From assembly GCA_964638815.1 (NCBI GenBank), contig CAZXBB010000335.1:1-15538 (forward strand): 15,538 nt of DNA. The letters are read 5' to 3'. Below, one piece after another: positions 6,240-13,930 of this stretch. How positions within the stretch are numbered: position 1 is the first letter of the stretch; every line of letters begins with the position of its first letter. A program made the position numbers and the translations under genes. This DNA comes from CAZXBB01 sp964638815 (GTDB lineage: Bacteria; Planctomycetota; Phycisphaerae; Phycisphaerales; SM1A02). A model generated the notes under the pieces. It searched no databases, was not told the DNA's origin, and worked only from the letters and a program-made list of their open reading frames with translations.

Positions 6240-7811
6240 TCAGTTGCAGGGGCCCCATGCGGACAGCACCGCCACCACGTCCGGGTACTCGACCACCCCG
6301 TTCCCGTCCACGTCGGCCGGACACATCTGCTGCGGCGGGCACGCCCCCCACTCGCGCAGGACCGCGAGCACGTCGTCGAAGCCCACGTCGCCCGTGCCGT
6401 TCACGTCCTCGCGGCACTCACCCGGCAGCACGAGGCGGAAGAGCCCGTCGCCGCTCATCGCGCCGGTGTAGCTGGCCGCGAAGACCGCGTCGCCGGCGTC
6501 GTTCAGGTACAGGTCGCCGAAGCCGAGATCCGAGAACAGCGTGCCCTCGGGAAGGCCCGGCACCTGGCTGCCGTCCGTGACGAGCATGCAGCCGTTGAGG
6601 AAGATCCCCTCGTCCACGTCGGGCGCGCCGACGATGTCCGCGAGATAGAGCACGTCGCCGAGTCCGTTGATGTCGAGCCCGGTGAAATCGCCCAGCTTCG
6701 CGCCGGGGATCTCCGGCACGTCGTCGCCCGACTGCGCGAAGAACCCGACCCCGCTGAGAATGACGCCATCGGCGTCCGCGGGGGCAAGCTCCAGGTTGCC
6801 GCGCAGCGCCCACGCGCCGTTGTCTGCGAGGGCCAGCCCGAGGACCACGTCGAGGAAGTCCGTGCCGCCGGCCGCCTCGACCGGCTGACCTTCCTGCGCG
6901 ACGATCTCCTCGACGGGCGTGTCCCCGCGGAGCCGGCGCACGACGACGATGTCCATCGACGTGGGCAGCGACGTGTTCCCCACGACGAGGACGTCCCCGC
7001 GCGCGTTCCACGCCACCTGCCCGAAGTTCCCGTCCCACGTCTCCCCCGGGAGGAAAGGCACCTCGCTCCCCTGCCGGTAGACCGGGGTTCCGCCGAAGTA
7101 CACGACGGAGTCGTCGCTCGTGGACCCGTCGATGTCGGTGAGGAAGCCGACCGCCCCGTCGTCGGCGAGCCCGACGAAGCTGAAGTCGCTGAACAGCCGG
7201 CCCGGGATGCCGGGGACCGCGCCGCCCTCGAACGCGATGAGCGTCCCGTCGCGGTACACGGCAAGCGCCGTTTCGCCCCCCGGCAGCGCGACCTGCGCGA
7301 CGTACGCCGCCTCGTTCCCGGCGTTGATCTGCTGCCCGCCGTCGAAGACCGGGAACGCATTGAACGTGGCGTCCACCAGCCCGGGCGCGGCGTCACCCTC
7401 CCGCGCGATCAGCGTCGCATCCACGTACAGCACCTCGTCGGCCGACGCGGGCCCGTCGGTGTCGGCGCCGAAGAAGACGGCGCCCGACACGCCGATGTTC
7501 GGCCGGTCGAACGACTGGAACGCAGCCCCGGTGCCCGGCGCAGGGTCGCCCTCGAGGTGCACAATGCCAAAGACCATGTCGGCCGCGCAGTCGCCTCGTC
7601 TCTCCGCCCCCGCCGCCGCCGTCGCCCTCGGCGCCGCCGCGCTCGCGGCGACGATGACGGCCAGCGCGCCGAGGCCCGTCCGCGCCGCGCCGGCTCGTCT
7701 CCGCCTTCGGGCGCGCGCCGTGACGCGCCGCCCCCCGCCCCGATCGGCCTCGCTGGCCCCGTTCTCGCCTCTCCCCGCGCTCCAATGTGCTCGTGCCCCC
7801 AACTCTTTCAT
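6240..7811 (-). CDS. Secreted tandem-repeat protein with C-terminal dockerin-like pair
   Basis: A 523-residue protein. The N-terminus is long and arginine-rich (ARARRRRRAGAARTG, 32-46) before a hydrophobic segment (47-60) and an Ala-rich cleavage region near 60-70, so export is likely. The body (about 80-465) consists of roughly seven diverged repeats of 40-70 residues, each marked by a short motif: EGDPAPG (87), EGDAAPG (138), EGGAVPG (195), QGSEVPF (247), EGQPVEA (307), SGDDVPE (361) and DGSQVPG (413), often followed by a Phe-rich stretch (FSDFSFVGLADDGAVGF). This looks like a beta-propeller-like repeat of a planctomycete/myxobacterial surface family (possibly DUF7453; not verified). The end has two dockerin-like calcium loops: DVNGTGDVGFDDVLAVLREWG (469-489) and DVDGNGVVEYPDVVAVLSAWG (500-520). 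ATG at 7811 has AGGAAAGG upstream; ATG at 7865, with GGAG, is an alternative. Confidence 0.7.
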   Translation of the reverse strand: MKELGARAHWSAGRGENGASEADRGGGRRVTARARRRRRAGAARTGLGALAVIVAASAAAPRATAAAGAERRGDCAADMVFGIVHLEGDPAPGTGAAFQSFDRPNIGVSGAVFFGADTDGPASADEVLYVDATLIAREGDAAPGLVDATFNAFPVFDGGQQINAGNEAAYVAQVALPGGETALAVYRDGTLIAFEGGAVPGIPGRLFSDFSFVGLADDGAVGFLTDIDGSTSDDSVVYFGGTPVYRQGSEVPFLPGETWDGNFGQVAWNARGDVLVVGNTSLPTSMDIVVVRRLRGDTPVEEIVAQEGQPVEAAGGTDFLDVVLGLALADNGAWALRGNLELAPADADGVILSGVGFFAQSGDDVPEIPGAKLGDFTGLDINGLGDVLYLADIVGAPDVDEGIFLNGCMLVTDGSQVPGLPEGTLFSDLGFGDLYLNDAGDAVFAASYTGAMSGDGLFRLVLPGECREDVNGTGDVGFDDVLAVLREWGACPPQQMCPADVDGNGVVEYPDVVAVLSAWGPCN

Positions 7812-8170
7812 GGGTCGTCGTCCTTTCCTGGTTCTGGTTTCCGATTCAGGCTCGTTCCGAGTCATGGCCGGCTCCGACCGGCCCTGTTCCTGGCTCCCGT
7901 TCCCGGCGGGCCCCGCGTTCCGCAGGCATTCGGCCGCGGCCGAGGCGCGCGATCGCCCCCGGACGCGTCTGCCGCGCACGGGCCGGGCGACTCGGCACGA
8001 CCTCGTCCCGCGGCCCCGCGTCTCGTGCGTCCCTGCCCCGACGCGGTTGGCGTGGTCCGTCTGATGCGGAACCCGCCGGAATGCATGAGATACCACGCGA
8101 TTCGCGAAGCCCGTTGATCGCCGTGGAAATACCCTGCGCTTTCGGCCCGGGACACGCCGGCGCCGCGTCC

Positions 8171-8194
8171 GGATCTGGATCTGGATCTGGATCT
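8171..8194. repeat. GGATCT microsatellite, four perfect copies
   Basis: Four exact copies of the hexanucleotide GGATCT lie about 55 bases before the HEAT-like gene. Perfect short repeats of this kind can change length by slippage, and the distance to the gene would allow an effect on expression. Confidence 0.9.
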
Positions 8195-8210
8195 AGAATG
8201 ACACGCCGCG

Positions 8211-8249
8211 CCCCGCCGGAGCCCCCCGCCGGAGCCCCCCGCCAGAGCC
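8211..8249. repeat. 13-bp tandem repeat abutting a start codon
   Basis: Three consecutive units of CCCCGCCGGAGCC: 8211-8223 and 8224-8236 are identical, and 8237-8249 has one change (CCAGAGCC). The third copy ends exactly where the ATG at 8250 begins, so it occupies the ribosome-binding position. The GGAG or AGAG inside the unit is the only Shine-Dalgarno-like sequence. Confidence 0.85.
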
Positions 8250-9239
8250 ATGTTCATGCTGCGAACGCCAACGACACTCGTCCTCGTCTCGACCATCGCT
8301 TGCGGCTTCGCCGCGCGAGCGGAGGATCACGGCGACGCGCGGCGGCTCGCGCCGATCCCGGCGACGGGCGCCGTGCCGCCGATCGTCGACGGCGCCGACC
8401 TGATGACCGAGGCGGAGATCGCCCACCGCGCGCTCGCGCGGGAGTACACCCGGCAGATTCGCGTGATCCGCCGCACCCACTTCGGCTCGCGCCGCGCGCC
8501 GGAGGTGCGGGAGGCCGGTCTCGTCGCGCTGCGCGAGTTCGTTGATCCCGCATCGTTCCGGCCGATGATCGAGGAGCTCTCCGGCGAGGCGGACGACGTC
8601 CGCCGCGCGATGCTCGACCACTTCGTCGACCAGGGCGACGAAGGGCAGGCGGGGCTCGTGTGGCTCGCCATTCACGCGGACGACGAGACGCTGCGCAACG
8701 AGGCGGTCCGACGCCTCGTGACCCCGCCCGCCGATCCGGTCCTGCGTGTTCTCGACACGGCGCTCCGCAGCAACCGCCACGTTACCGCCAACCGCGCCGG
8801 CGCGATGGCGGGCACGCTCGGCGCGCTCCGTTCGATTCCGCTGCTCATCTTCTCGATGGCGACGCGCGATCCGCATCCGTCGGACGAGGGCGACCTCGCG
8901 TGGATCGCCATCCAGACGCAGGTGGCGTACGTGCAGAACGTCGTCCCGGTCGTCGGCGATTCATCGGGCGCGTTCGCGCCGGTGGTCGGCGTGATCAACG
9001 AGGGTGTCGTGATGCGGGCGGTCGACGCCGTCGTCATCGTCTACCGCACGGAGGTGCACGGCGCGCTCGTGCGTCTGACCACCGAGGATTTCGGCGCGTC
9101 GACGGCCCACCTCGGCTACGACATGAGGAAGTGGTGGCTCTGGTACAACGAGGAGTACGTGCCGTACAAGAACGAGCAGGCGCGTCTCGCGGGGCTCGGC
9201 GCCGACGACGATGCGCCGCCGCTCGTGCCGGGGAAGTAG
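8250..9239 (+). CDS. Exported HEAT-repeat-like protein
   Basis: A 329-residue protein with a clear signal peptide (LRTPTTLVLVSTIACGFAARA, cleavage likely after residue 24), so it acts outside the cytoplasm. Residues about 55-200 are helical with HEAT-like pairs: EVREAGLVALREFVDPASFRPMIEEL, then DVRRAMLDHFVDQGDEGQAGLVWLAI, then DETLRNEAVRRLV. The C-terminal part has LGYDMRKWWLWYNEEYVPYKNE (288-309), a tryptophan-rich ending that I associate with planctomycete exported HEAT proteins (from memory, unverified). No catalytic motif is visible. A second ATG at 8256 would also keep the signal peptide, and a 13-bp repeat occupies the ribosome-binding position. The TPR gene starts 18 bases downstream, so the two are likely one transcript. 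The function is unknown; a scaffold or protein-binding role is an inference from the repeats. Confidence 0.7.
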   Translation: MFMLRTPTTLVLVSTIACGFAARAEDHGDARRLAPIPATGAVPPIVDGADLMTEAEIAHRALAREYTRQIRVIRRTHFGSRRAPEVREAGLVALREFVDPASFRPMIEELSGEADDVRRAMLDHFVDQGDEGQAGLVWLAIHADDETLRNEAVRRLVTPPADPVLRVLDTALRSNRHVTANRAGAMAGTLGALRSIPLLIFSMATRDPHPSDEGDLAWIAIQTQVAYVQNVVPVVGDSSGAFAPVVGVINEGVVMRAVDAVVIVYRTEVHGALVRLTTEDFGASTAHLGYDMRKWWLWYNEEYVPYKNEQARLAGLGADDDAPPLVPGK

Positions 9240-9257
9240 AACGCCGATAGACTGGGC

Positions 9258-10769
9258 ATGATGCCGCGCCGCGCGCTCTCCCCGATGCCGGCCGTGTTCG
9301 CCGTGATCGCCGTGATCGCCGTCACGACGCTCGCGATCGTGCTGATCGCCGGTCGGGCGGGTGACGAAGGAGCGCCGCGGGCGCACGGCGACGCCGCCGC
9401 CGTTCCCGCGTTGCCCGACGATCTCGACACGCTGGACCCCGCCGTCGCCGACTTCCTTCGCGACGCGCGGGCCGCCGTCGTCGCGACCCCCGGCGCCGCC
9501 GACGCGTGGATGCAGTACGCCCTCGCGCTGCACGCGAACGAGCAATTCCGACGCGCCGCGGCGGCGTACACGGAAGTCGTTCGTCTCGACCCGGAACGAG
9601 CGCGGGCGTGGTACATGCTCGCGCGGGTCGCCACGCGGCTCGGCCGCGTCGAGGAGGCCCTCGCGGCGTTCGACGCCGCCGCGACGCACGACGGCCGGTA
9701 CGCGCCGGCCTTCTGGCGCGCGGGCCTGCTGCTGCTCGATCTCGGCCGGCCGGCCGACGCGCTGTCGCGGTTCGACCGCGCCGTCTCGATCGACGGCCCG
9801 CTCTCGACGGGCGCGCTGGGACGCGCGCGGGCGTGGCTGGCGCTGGGCCGGCCCGGCGAGGTGATCGCGTCGCTCGAGGCGTACACCGAGTCCGATGCCC
9901 CGAACGCCGGCTACGCCCGCAATCTCCTCGCGGCGGCGTACCGGCAGTCGGGGCGTCTCGACGAGGCCGGGCGCGTCGCGGCCGCGAGCGGCGACGCCGC
10001 ACCCGTGTGGCCGGATCCCTGGGAGCAGACGCTCGCCGCGCATCGGCCGGGCTACGGCGCGCGGATCGCCGAGGCCCGCGCGCTCATCGCCGCGGGACGC
10101 CCCGCCGAGGCAATCGCGAAGCTCGAGGCGCTGCGTCGCGACTTCCCCGACAACGCCACCGTGTTGAGCAATCTCGGCCTCGCGTACCGGCAGGCCGGCC
10201 GTTTCGACGAGAGCGTCGCCGCCCTCCGCGAAGCGCTCACGCGGGACGATGCGTTCTTCCTCGCCCACTTTCACCTTGCCGTCGCGTACGCGCAGGGCAG
10301 CGGCGCGGCGGCGCCGCCCGCGCCGGCGGCGGAGCTGCGCGAGCGGGCGCGCGCGCACCTCGATCGCGTGCTCGCGCTCAACTCCGCGTACGCGCCCGCC
10401 TACTCGCTGCGGGGAGATCTCGCGCGGCTCGACGGCGACGCGGTCGAAGCGCTCCGTGACTACCGCGCCGCGGCGCAGCGGGATCCGCAGGACGCACGGT
10501 TCCCCTTTCGCGCCGGCGTAACGCTGGTGGAACTGGAGCGGTGGGAGGAGGCGGCAAGGGCGCTCGAGCGCGCGGCGACGCTCGAGCCGCGCGACGCCGA
10601 GACGCGCCGGGCCCTGGCGACGGCGGCGATGGGTCTCGGGCGGCTGGACGACGCCGGGCGCGAGCTGCGCGAGGCGGAGCGTCTGGCTCCGGGCGACGAG
10701 CGCGTGCGCGCGACGCGACGCCGGCTCGACGCGATGCGGGCCGCCGCGGGCGAGGAGCGTGAGCCGTGA
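9258..10769 (+). CDS. Membrane-anchored TPR-repeat protein
   Basis: A 503-residue protein with one N-terminal transmembrane segment (about residues 11-32, PAVFAVIAVIAVTTLAIVLIAG) and a large soluble part made of about ten tetratricopeptide repeats (residues 81-478). Clear copies include ARAWYMLARVATRLGRVEEALAAFDAA, TVLSNLGLAYRQAGRFDESVAALREAL and AYSLRGDLARLDGDAVEALRDYRAA, each with the G/A/A/P spacing of TPRs. One repeat carries a Pro/Ala insert at about 346-360. TPR arrays bind other proteins. The stop codon overlaps the start of the CRTAC1 gene by 4 bases, which points to coupled translation and a joint function; TPR genes next to CRTAC1 genes are a known pattern in planctomycetes and acidobacteria. 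Two ATGs are adjacent at 9258 and 9261; no strong Shine-Dalgarno is seen. Confidence 0.85.
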   Translation: MMPRRALSPMPAVFAVIAVIAVTTLAIVLIAGRAGDEGAPRAHGDAAAVPALPDDLDTLDPAVADFLRDARAAVVATPGAADAWMQYALALHANEQFRRAAAAYTEVVRLDPERARAWYMLARVATRLGRVEEALAAFDAAATHDGRYAPAFWRAGLLLLDLGRPADALSRFDRAVSIDGPLSTGALGRARAWLALGRPGEVIASLEAYTESDAPNAGYARNLLAAAYRQSGRLDEAGRVAAASGDAAPVWPDPWEQTLAAHRPGYGARIAEARALIAAGRPAEAIAKLEALRRDFPDNATVLSNLGLAYRQAGRFDESVAALREALTRDDAFFLAHFHLAVAYAQGSGAAAPPAPAAELRERARAHLDRVLALNSAYAPAYSLRGDLARLDGDAVEALRDYRAAAQRDPQDARFPFRAGVTLVELERWEEAARALERAATLEPRDAETRRALATAAMGLGRLDDAGRELREAERLAPGDERVRATRRRLDAMRAAAGEEREP

Positions 10770-12517
10770 TCGGCGGGCGCTGTGTTCGCGCGCTCGTGGC
10801 GTCGGTGGGTGTCGCCGCCGGCTGCGGTCCGGCTGATCCCGGCGTCGCGGGCGATCCGGGCGTCGCGGACGATCCGGGCGTCGCGGACGGCCGCGCGACG
10901 CCGGCCGCGACGCAGGGGGAGGACGCCGCCCCGTGGTTCGAGGAACGCGCCCGCGCCGCCGGCCTCGCGTTCCGCCACGACTCCGGCGCGCGGGGCGGGC
11001 TCCTCTTCCCCGAGATCGCCAGCGGCGGCGCCGCCCTGTTCGACATGGACGACGACGGCGATCTCGACGTGTACCTCGTTCAGGCGGGGCCGATCGAAGC
11101 CGAAGCTTCCGACCGTCCCCCGAACCGCCTCTTCCGCAACCGCGGCGACGGGACGTTCGAGGACGTGACGGCCGGCAGCGGCGCCGACGACCGCGGCTAC
11201 GGCATGGGCGTCGCGACCGGCGACTGCGACGGCGACGGCGACACCGATCTCTACGTGACCAACGTCGGCGCGAACACGCTCCTGCGCAACGACGGCGACG
11301 GCCGGTTCACCGACGTGACGGCCGCGTCCGGCGCCGGCGACGCGGGCTGGGGCACGAGCGCGGCGTTCCTGGACTACGACGCCGACGGCGACCTCGACCT
11401 CTTCGTCGTCAACTACATCCACTGGACGCCGCAGGTCGAACGCGACTGCTACGCGACAACGGGAGAACGCGACTACTGCGCGCCGAACACCTACGAGGCG
11501 CCGGCCGGCGACGTGCTGCTGCGCAACGACGGCGACGGCACCTTCACCGACGTCTCGGAGGCGGCCGGCATACGCGCCGCGTTCGGGAACGGGCTCGGAG
11601 TGGTCTGCGGCGATTTCGACGGCGACGGCCGGATCGACGTCTACGTCGCCAACGACGGCATGCGCAACCAGATGTGGGTGAACCGGGGCGACGGCACCTT
11701 CACCGACGCCTCGCTCGCGACGGGCACCGCGCTCGACCAGGACGGGACGGCGAAGGCGGGCATGGGCGTCTGCGCGCAGGACGTGGACGACGACGGCGAC
11801 CTCGACCTCCTTGTCGTCAACCTCGTGGGCGAGACGGACTCGTTCTACCGCAACGAGGGCCGCTACTTCGCGGACGCGACGGCGGCGGCCGGCCTCGCGA
11901 CGGTGTCGCGTCTGCACACGCGGTTCGGCATGGCGCTGCTCGACTTCGACAACGACGGGTTCCTCGACCTCTACGAGGCGAACGGACGCGTACGGCGGCA
12001 GGAGCCGCGGTACGGGGCCGAGCGGAATGCCGACCTGTTCACCGACCCGTTCGCCGAGCCGAACGTCGTGCTGCGCGGCGGCCCCGACGGGCGCTTCACG
12101 GAAGTGCGGCCGCGCGGCGGCACGGCGACGCCGCTCGTGGCGACGAGTCGCGCGGCCGCGTTCGGCGACGTGAACGGCGACGGCGGCATCGACGTGCTGG
12201 TGGTCAACCGCGACGGGCCCGCGCATCTCCTGATGAACGTGATCGCCGGCGGCAATCACTGGACGCTGCTCGATGTGCGGGACGCGAACGGCGCGCCCGC
12301 GCTCGGAGCGACCGTCGAGGTGAAGCTCGGCGCGCGCACGATCACCCGCGACGTGCGCACGGCGTACAGCTACTGCGCGGCGAACGATCATCGCGTGCAC
12401 GTCGGGCTGGGCGCAAGGGACGCCATCGACGACGTGACGGTGCGATGGCCGGACGGGACGACGGAGCGCTTCGGCGCGCAGCCGGTGGATCGCGTGGTCA
12501 GGCTCGGGCGCCGTTGA
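10766..12517 (+). CDS. CRTAC1-family FG-GAP/VCBS lipoprotein with ASPIC/UnbV domain
   Basis: A 583-residue exported protein. It starts at GTG 10766, overlapping the stop of the TPR gene (GTGA), with GAGGAG about 9 bases upstream. The N-terminus ends in VAAGC, with Cys20 as a possible lipid anchor. Three copies of a six-residue unit DPGVAG/D follow (24-41), from an 18-bp DNA repeat. The body has seven calcium-binding-type loops: DMDDDGDLD (93), DCDGDGDTD (153), DYDADGDLD (203), DFDGDGRID (283), DVDDDGDLD (339), DFDNDGFLD (393) and DVNGDGGID (468). Seven loops fit an integrin-like seven-bladed propeller. The C-terminus (about 505-583, GATVEVKLGARTITRDV ... VTVRWPDGTTERF) is the ASPIC/UnbV domain. 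The family is well supported; its biological role is not established. Confidence 0.9.
   Translation: MIGGRCVRALVASVGVAAGCGPADPGVAGDPGVADDPGVADGRATPAATQGEDAAPWFEERARAAGLAFRHDSGARGGLLFPEIASGGAALFDMDDDGDLDVYLVQAGPIEAEASDRPPNRLFRNRGDGTFEDVTAGSGADDRGYGMGVATGDCDGDGDTDLYVTNVGANTLLRNDGDGRFTDVTAASGAGDAGWGTSAAFLDYDADGDLDLFVVNYIHWTPQVERDCYATTGERDYCAPNTYEAPAGDVLLRNDGDGTFTDVSEAAGIRAAFGNGLGVVCGDFDGDGRIDVYVANDGMRNQMWVNRGDGTFTDASLATGTALDQDGTAKAGMGVCAQDVDDDGDLDLLVVNLVGETDSFYRNEGRYFADATAAAGLATVSRLHTRFGMALLDFDNDGFLDLYEANGRVRRQEPRYGAERNADLFTDPFAEPNVVLRGGPDGRFTEVRPRGGTATPLVATSRAAAFGDVNGDGGIDVLVVNRDGPAHLLMNVIAGGNHWTLLDVRDANGAPALGATVEVKLGARTITRDVRTAYSYCAANDHRVHVGLGARDAIDDVTVRWPDGTTERFGAQPVDRVVRLGRR
10835..10888 (+). 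repeat. 18-bp in-frame tandem repeat, three copies
   Basis: Three 18-bp units encode DPGVAG, DPGVAD and DPGVAD just after the predicted lipidated Cys20. The unit length is a multiple of three, so changes in copy number would lengthen or shorten the linker without breaking the frame. Confidence 0.8.
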
Positions 12518-13751
12518 TCGCCGCGAGCAGCGCCTCCGCCAGCATCTCGTACTGCTCGCGCCGGTTATACACCTGGCAGCTCGCACGGACGATCCAGCGA
12601 TCGTTCCACGCGAACACCGGCACCTCGATCGCGCAATCGTCGTAGAGATGATCGTGCAGGGCCTCGGCGGAGGGCCATCGCTCGCGGGCGCGTTCCGGCA
12701 GCGTCACAGCCGTCATCGAGCCGATCATCGTGCCGTCGGGCGGGGTCGAGGGCGGCACGTCGAGACGTTGCGTGAGATACCCCTGGACCCACGTCGCCAA
12801 CGCGTGGTTGTGGGCGCGGATCCGCGGCCAGCTCTGCGGCCCGAAGAGCTCGCCCAGCCGGCGGATCGACTCCGCCGCGCTCGCCCAGGAGCTCATGTCG
12901 CGGGTGCCCTGCCAGGAGAATTCGGCCGCGAGCCCCTCGCCGTAGAAGTGACTGATGACCGTCGGGTGGATGCCCGCCTGCCGGTCGGGACGCACGTAAA
13001 GGAACGCCGCCCCGGGCGGTGCGCACACCCACTTGTGCAGGTTGCCCGTGTAGTACGCGGCGCCGACGGCGGGGACGTCGAGGTCGAGCATCCCCGGCGC
13101 GTGCGCGCCGTCCACGAGCACGTCGATGCCGCGATCGTCGCACAGCGCGACGATGCGCTCGATCGGGAAGCGCACGGCGGTCGGCGAGGTCACATGGTCG
13201 ATCACCAGAAGCCGCGTGCGTGCGCTCAGCCCGGCGGCGACCGCGTCGACGATCGCGTCCGGGCCGGCAATCGGCAGCGGGACGTCGATCATCCGCCAGC
13301 CGGCGCCGACCGCTTCCGCGCGGTGCTGCATGCTCAGACGCACCGCGTTGTAGACGTGGTTCGTCGTGACGATCTCGTCGCCCGGTGCGAAGCGCAGCGA
13401 GCGGAGCACCGTGTTCACGCCCTCGGTCGCGTTCGTCACGAATCCGAAGTCGTCGGTGCTCATGCCCAGGAACGCGCCCACCGCGGCCTTCGGGTCGGCC
13501 AGCAGGTCGTCGCGGCGACGGTCCAGGAGGTGCACGGGGCGACCCTCGAAGCGCTCGCACCAGGCCCGCTGGAAGTCGAACACCGACCGGAGCCGCGCGC
13601 CGAAGCAGCCGTGGTTGAGGAACTCGACCCCCGGCTCCAGCATCCAGTGGGCGGCGATGTTGCCGGCGAGCGGCTTCGGGGGCGCCGCCGCGGCGACGGG
13701 GGCGGTGGGGGGTTGCGACACGGTGGGCTCCGACATGGTGGGCTCCGACAT
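12498..13751 (-). CDS. Class V aminotransferase, isopenicillin N epimerase-like
   Basis: A 417-residue PLP-dependent enzyme of fold type I. Residues 1-30 are a Pro/Ala-rich extension. The family start is EFLNHGCFGA (43-52), typical of the isopenicillin-N-epimerase-like group. Further motifs are NATEGVNTVL (107-116) for PLP phosphate binding, DGAHAPG (214-220) with Asp214 contacting the pyridine nitrogen, and TGNLHKWVCAPPGAAFLY (235-252), where Lys240 is the PLP-linking lysine. The C-terminal domain ends with VRASCQVYNRREQYEML. It should be cytoplasmic and act on an amino acid or cysteine-like substrate; the name does not imply antibiotic synthesis, and no such genes are nearby. ATG at 13751 lacks a Shine-Dalgarno, while ATG at 13736 has GGAG upstream, so the true start may be 5 codons later. 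The 3' end overlaps the CRTAC1 gene by 20 bases. Confidence 0.88.
   Translation of the reverse strand: MSEPTMSEPTVSQPPTAPVAAAAPPKPLAGNIAAHWMLEPGVEFLNHGCFGARLRSVFDFQRAWCERFEGRPVHLLDRRRDDLLADPKAAVGAFLGMSTDDFGFVTNATEGVNTVLRSLRFAPGDEIVTTNHVYNAVRLSMQHRAEAVGAGWRMIDVPLPIAGPDAIVDAVAAGLSARTRLLVIDHVTSPTAVRFPIERIVALCDDRGIDVLVDGAHAPGMLDLDVPAVGAAYYTGNLHKWVCAPPGAAFLYVRPDRQAGIHPTVISHFYGEGLAAEFSWQGTRDMSSWASAAESIRRLGELFGPQSWPRIRAHNHALATWVQGYLTQRLDVPPSTPPDGTMIGSMTAVTLPERARERWPSAEALHDHLYDDCAIEVPVFAWNDRWIVRASCQVYNRREQYEMLAEALLAAINGARA
13718..13751. repeat. 15-bp repeat carrying start codons
   Basis: The unit GTGGGCTCCGACATG (plus strand) occurs twice, with a third partial copy changed at the codon that reads GTG. 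On the minus strand it encodes MSEPT-MSEPT-VSQPP, and each unit supplies a GGAG before the next start-like codon. Translation could therefore begin at more than one copy. Confidence 0.75.
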
Positions 13752-13849
13752 GGGGGGAAGCGTAGCGGCGGTGCGGGCTTCGGGGGCGAAGGGGCACCGC
13801 ACGGAGGCCAGCGCCCGGAGGCGGGTCCGGAAATCGGCACAAAAACGAC

Positions 13850-13888
13850 TTGCAATATGGTCTCTGTTCGGGTAACGTTATCCGAACA
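13850..13888 (+). promoter_or_regulatory. Promoter-like pair overlapped by a 24-bp palindromic operator
   Basis: TTGCAA (13850-13855), a 17-bp spacer and TAACGT (13873-13878) form a possible sigma-70-type promoter reading toward lexA; the -35 box is good and the -10 box only 3 of 6. The -10 box lies inside a 24-bp palindrome (13865-13888) with arms TGTTCGGGTAAC and GTTATCCGAACA, in which 11 of 12 pairs match. The central AACGTT and the overlap with the promoter are typical of a repressor operator. The patch is clearly more AT-rich than its surroundings. The binding protein is unknown; a LacI-type regulator or LexA itself are guesses. Confidence 0.5.
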
Positions 13889-13930
13889 GATTGGCCGATA
13901 CCCGGTCGTGGGAAGTGCGGTCGGAGGCCT

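Larger units (their letters stand above)
7812..8249. other. 438-bp divergent intergenic region
   Basis: The gap separates the divergently transcribed secreted repeat protein (left) and HEAT-like protein (right), so it should hold both promoters. I see no convincing gene: open frames here are arginine/proline-rich by-products of high G+C. It contains a 6-bp-stem hairpin (GGCCGG 7866-7871 with CCGGCC 7878-7883), a hexanucleotide repeat and a 13-bp repeat next to the right-hand start codon. No clear -35/-10 pair stands out. Confidence 0.6.

Noticed and set aside
10460..12586. A minus-strand open frame of 708 codons opposite the TPR and CRTAC1 genes
   Set aside because: The sense strand encodes well-defined FG-GAP loops and TPRs; the antisense product is a Val/Ala/Arg/His-rich shadow of the repeats.
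12498..13751. Beta-lactam biosynthesis gene
   Set aside because: The isopenicillin-N-epimerase label describes a broad PLP subfamily; no other antibiotic-synthesis gene is in the window.
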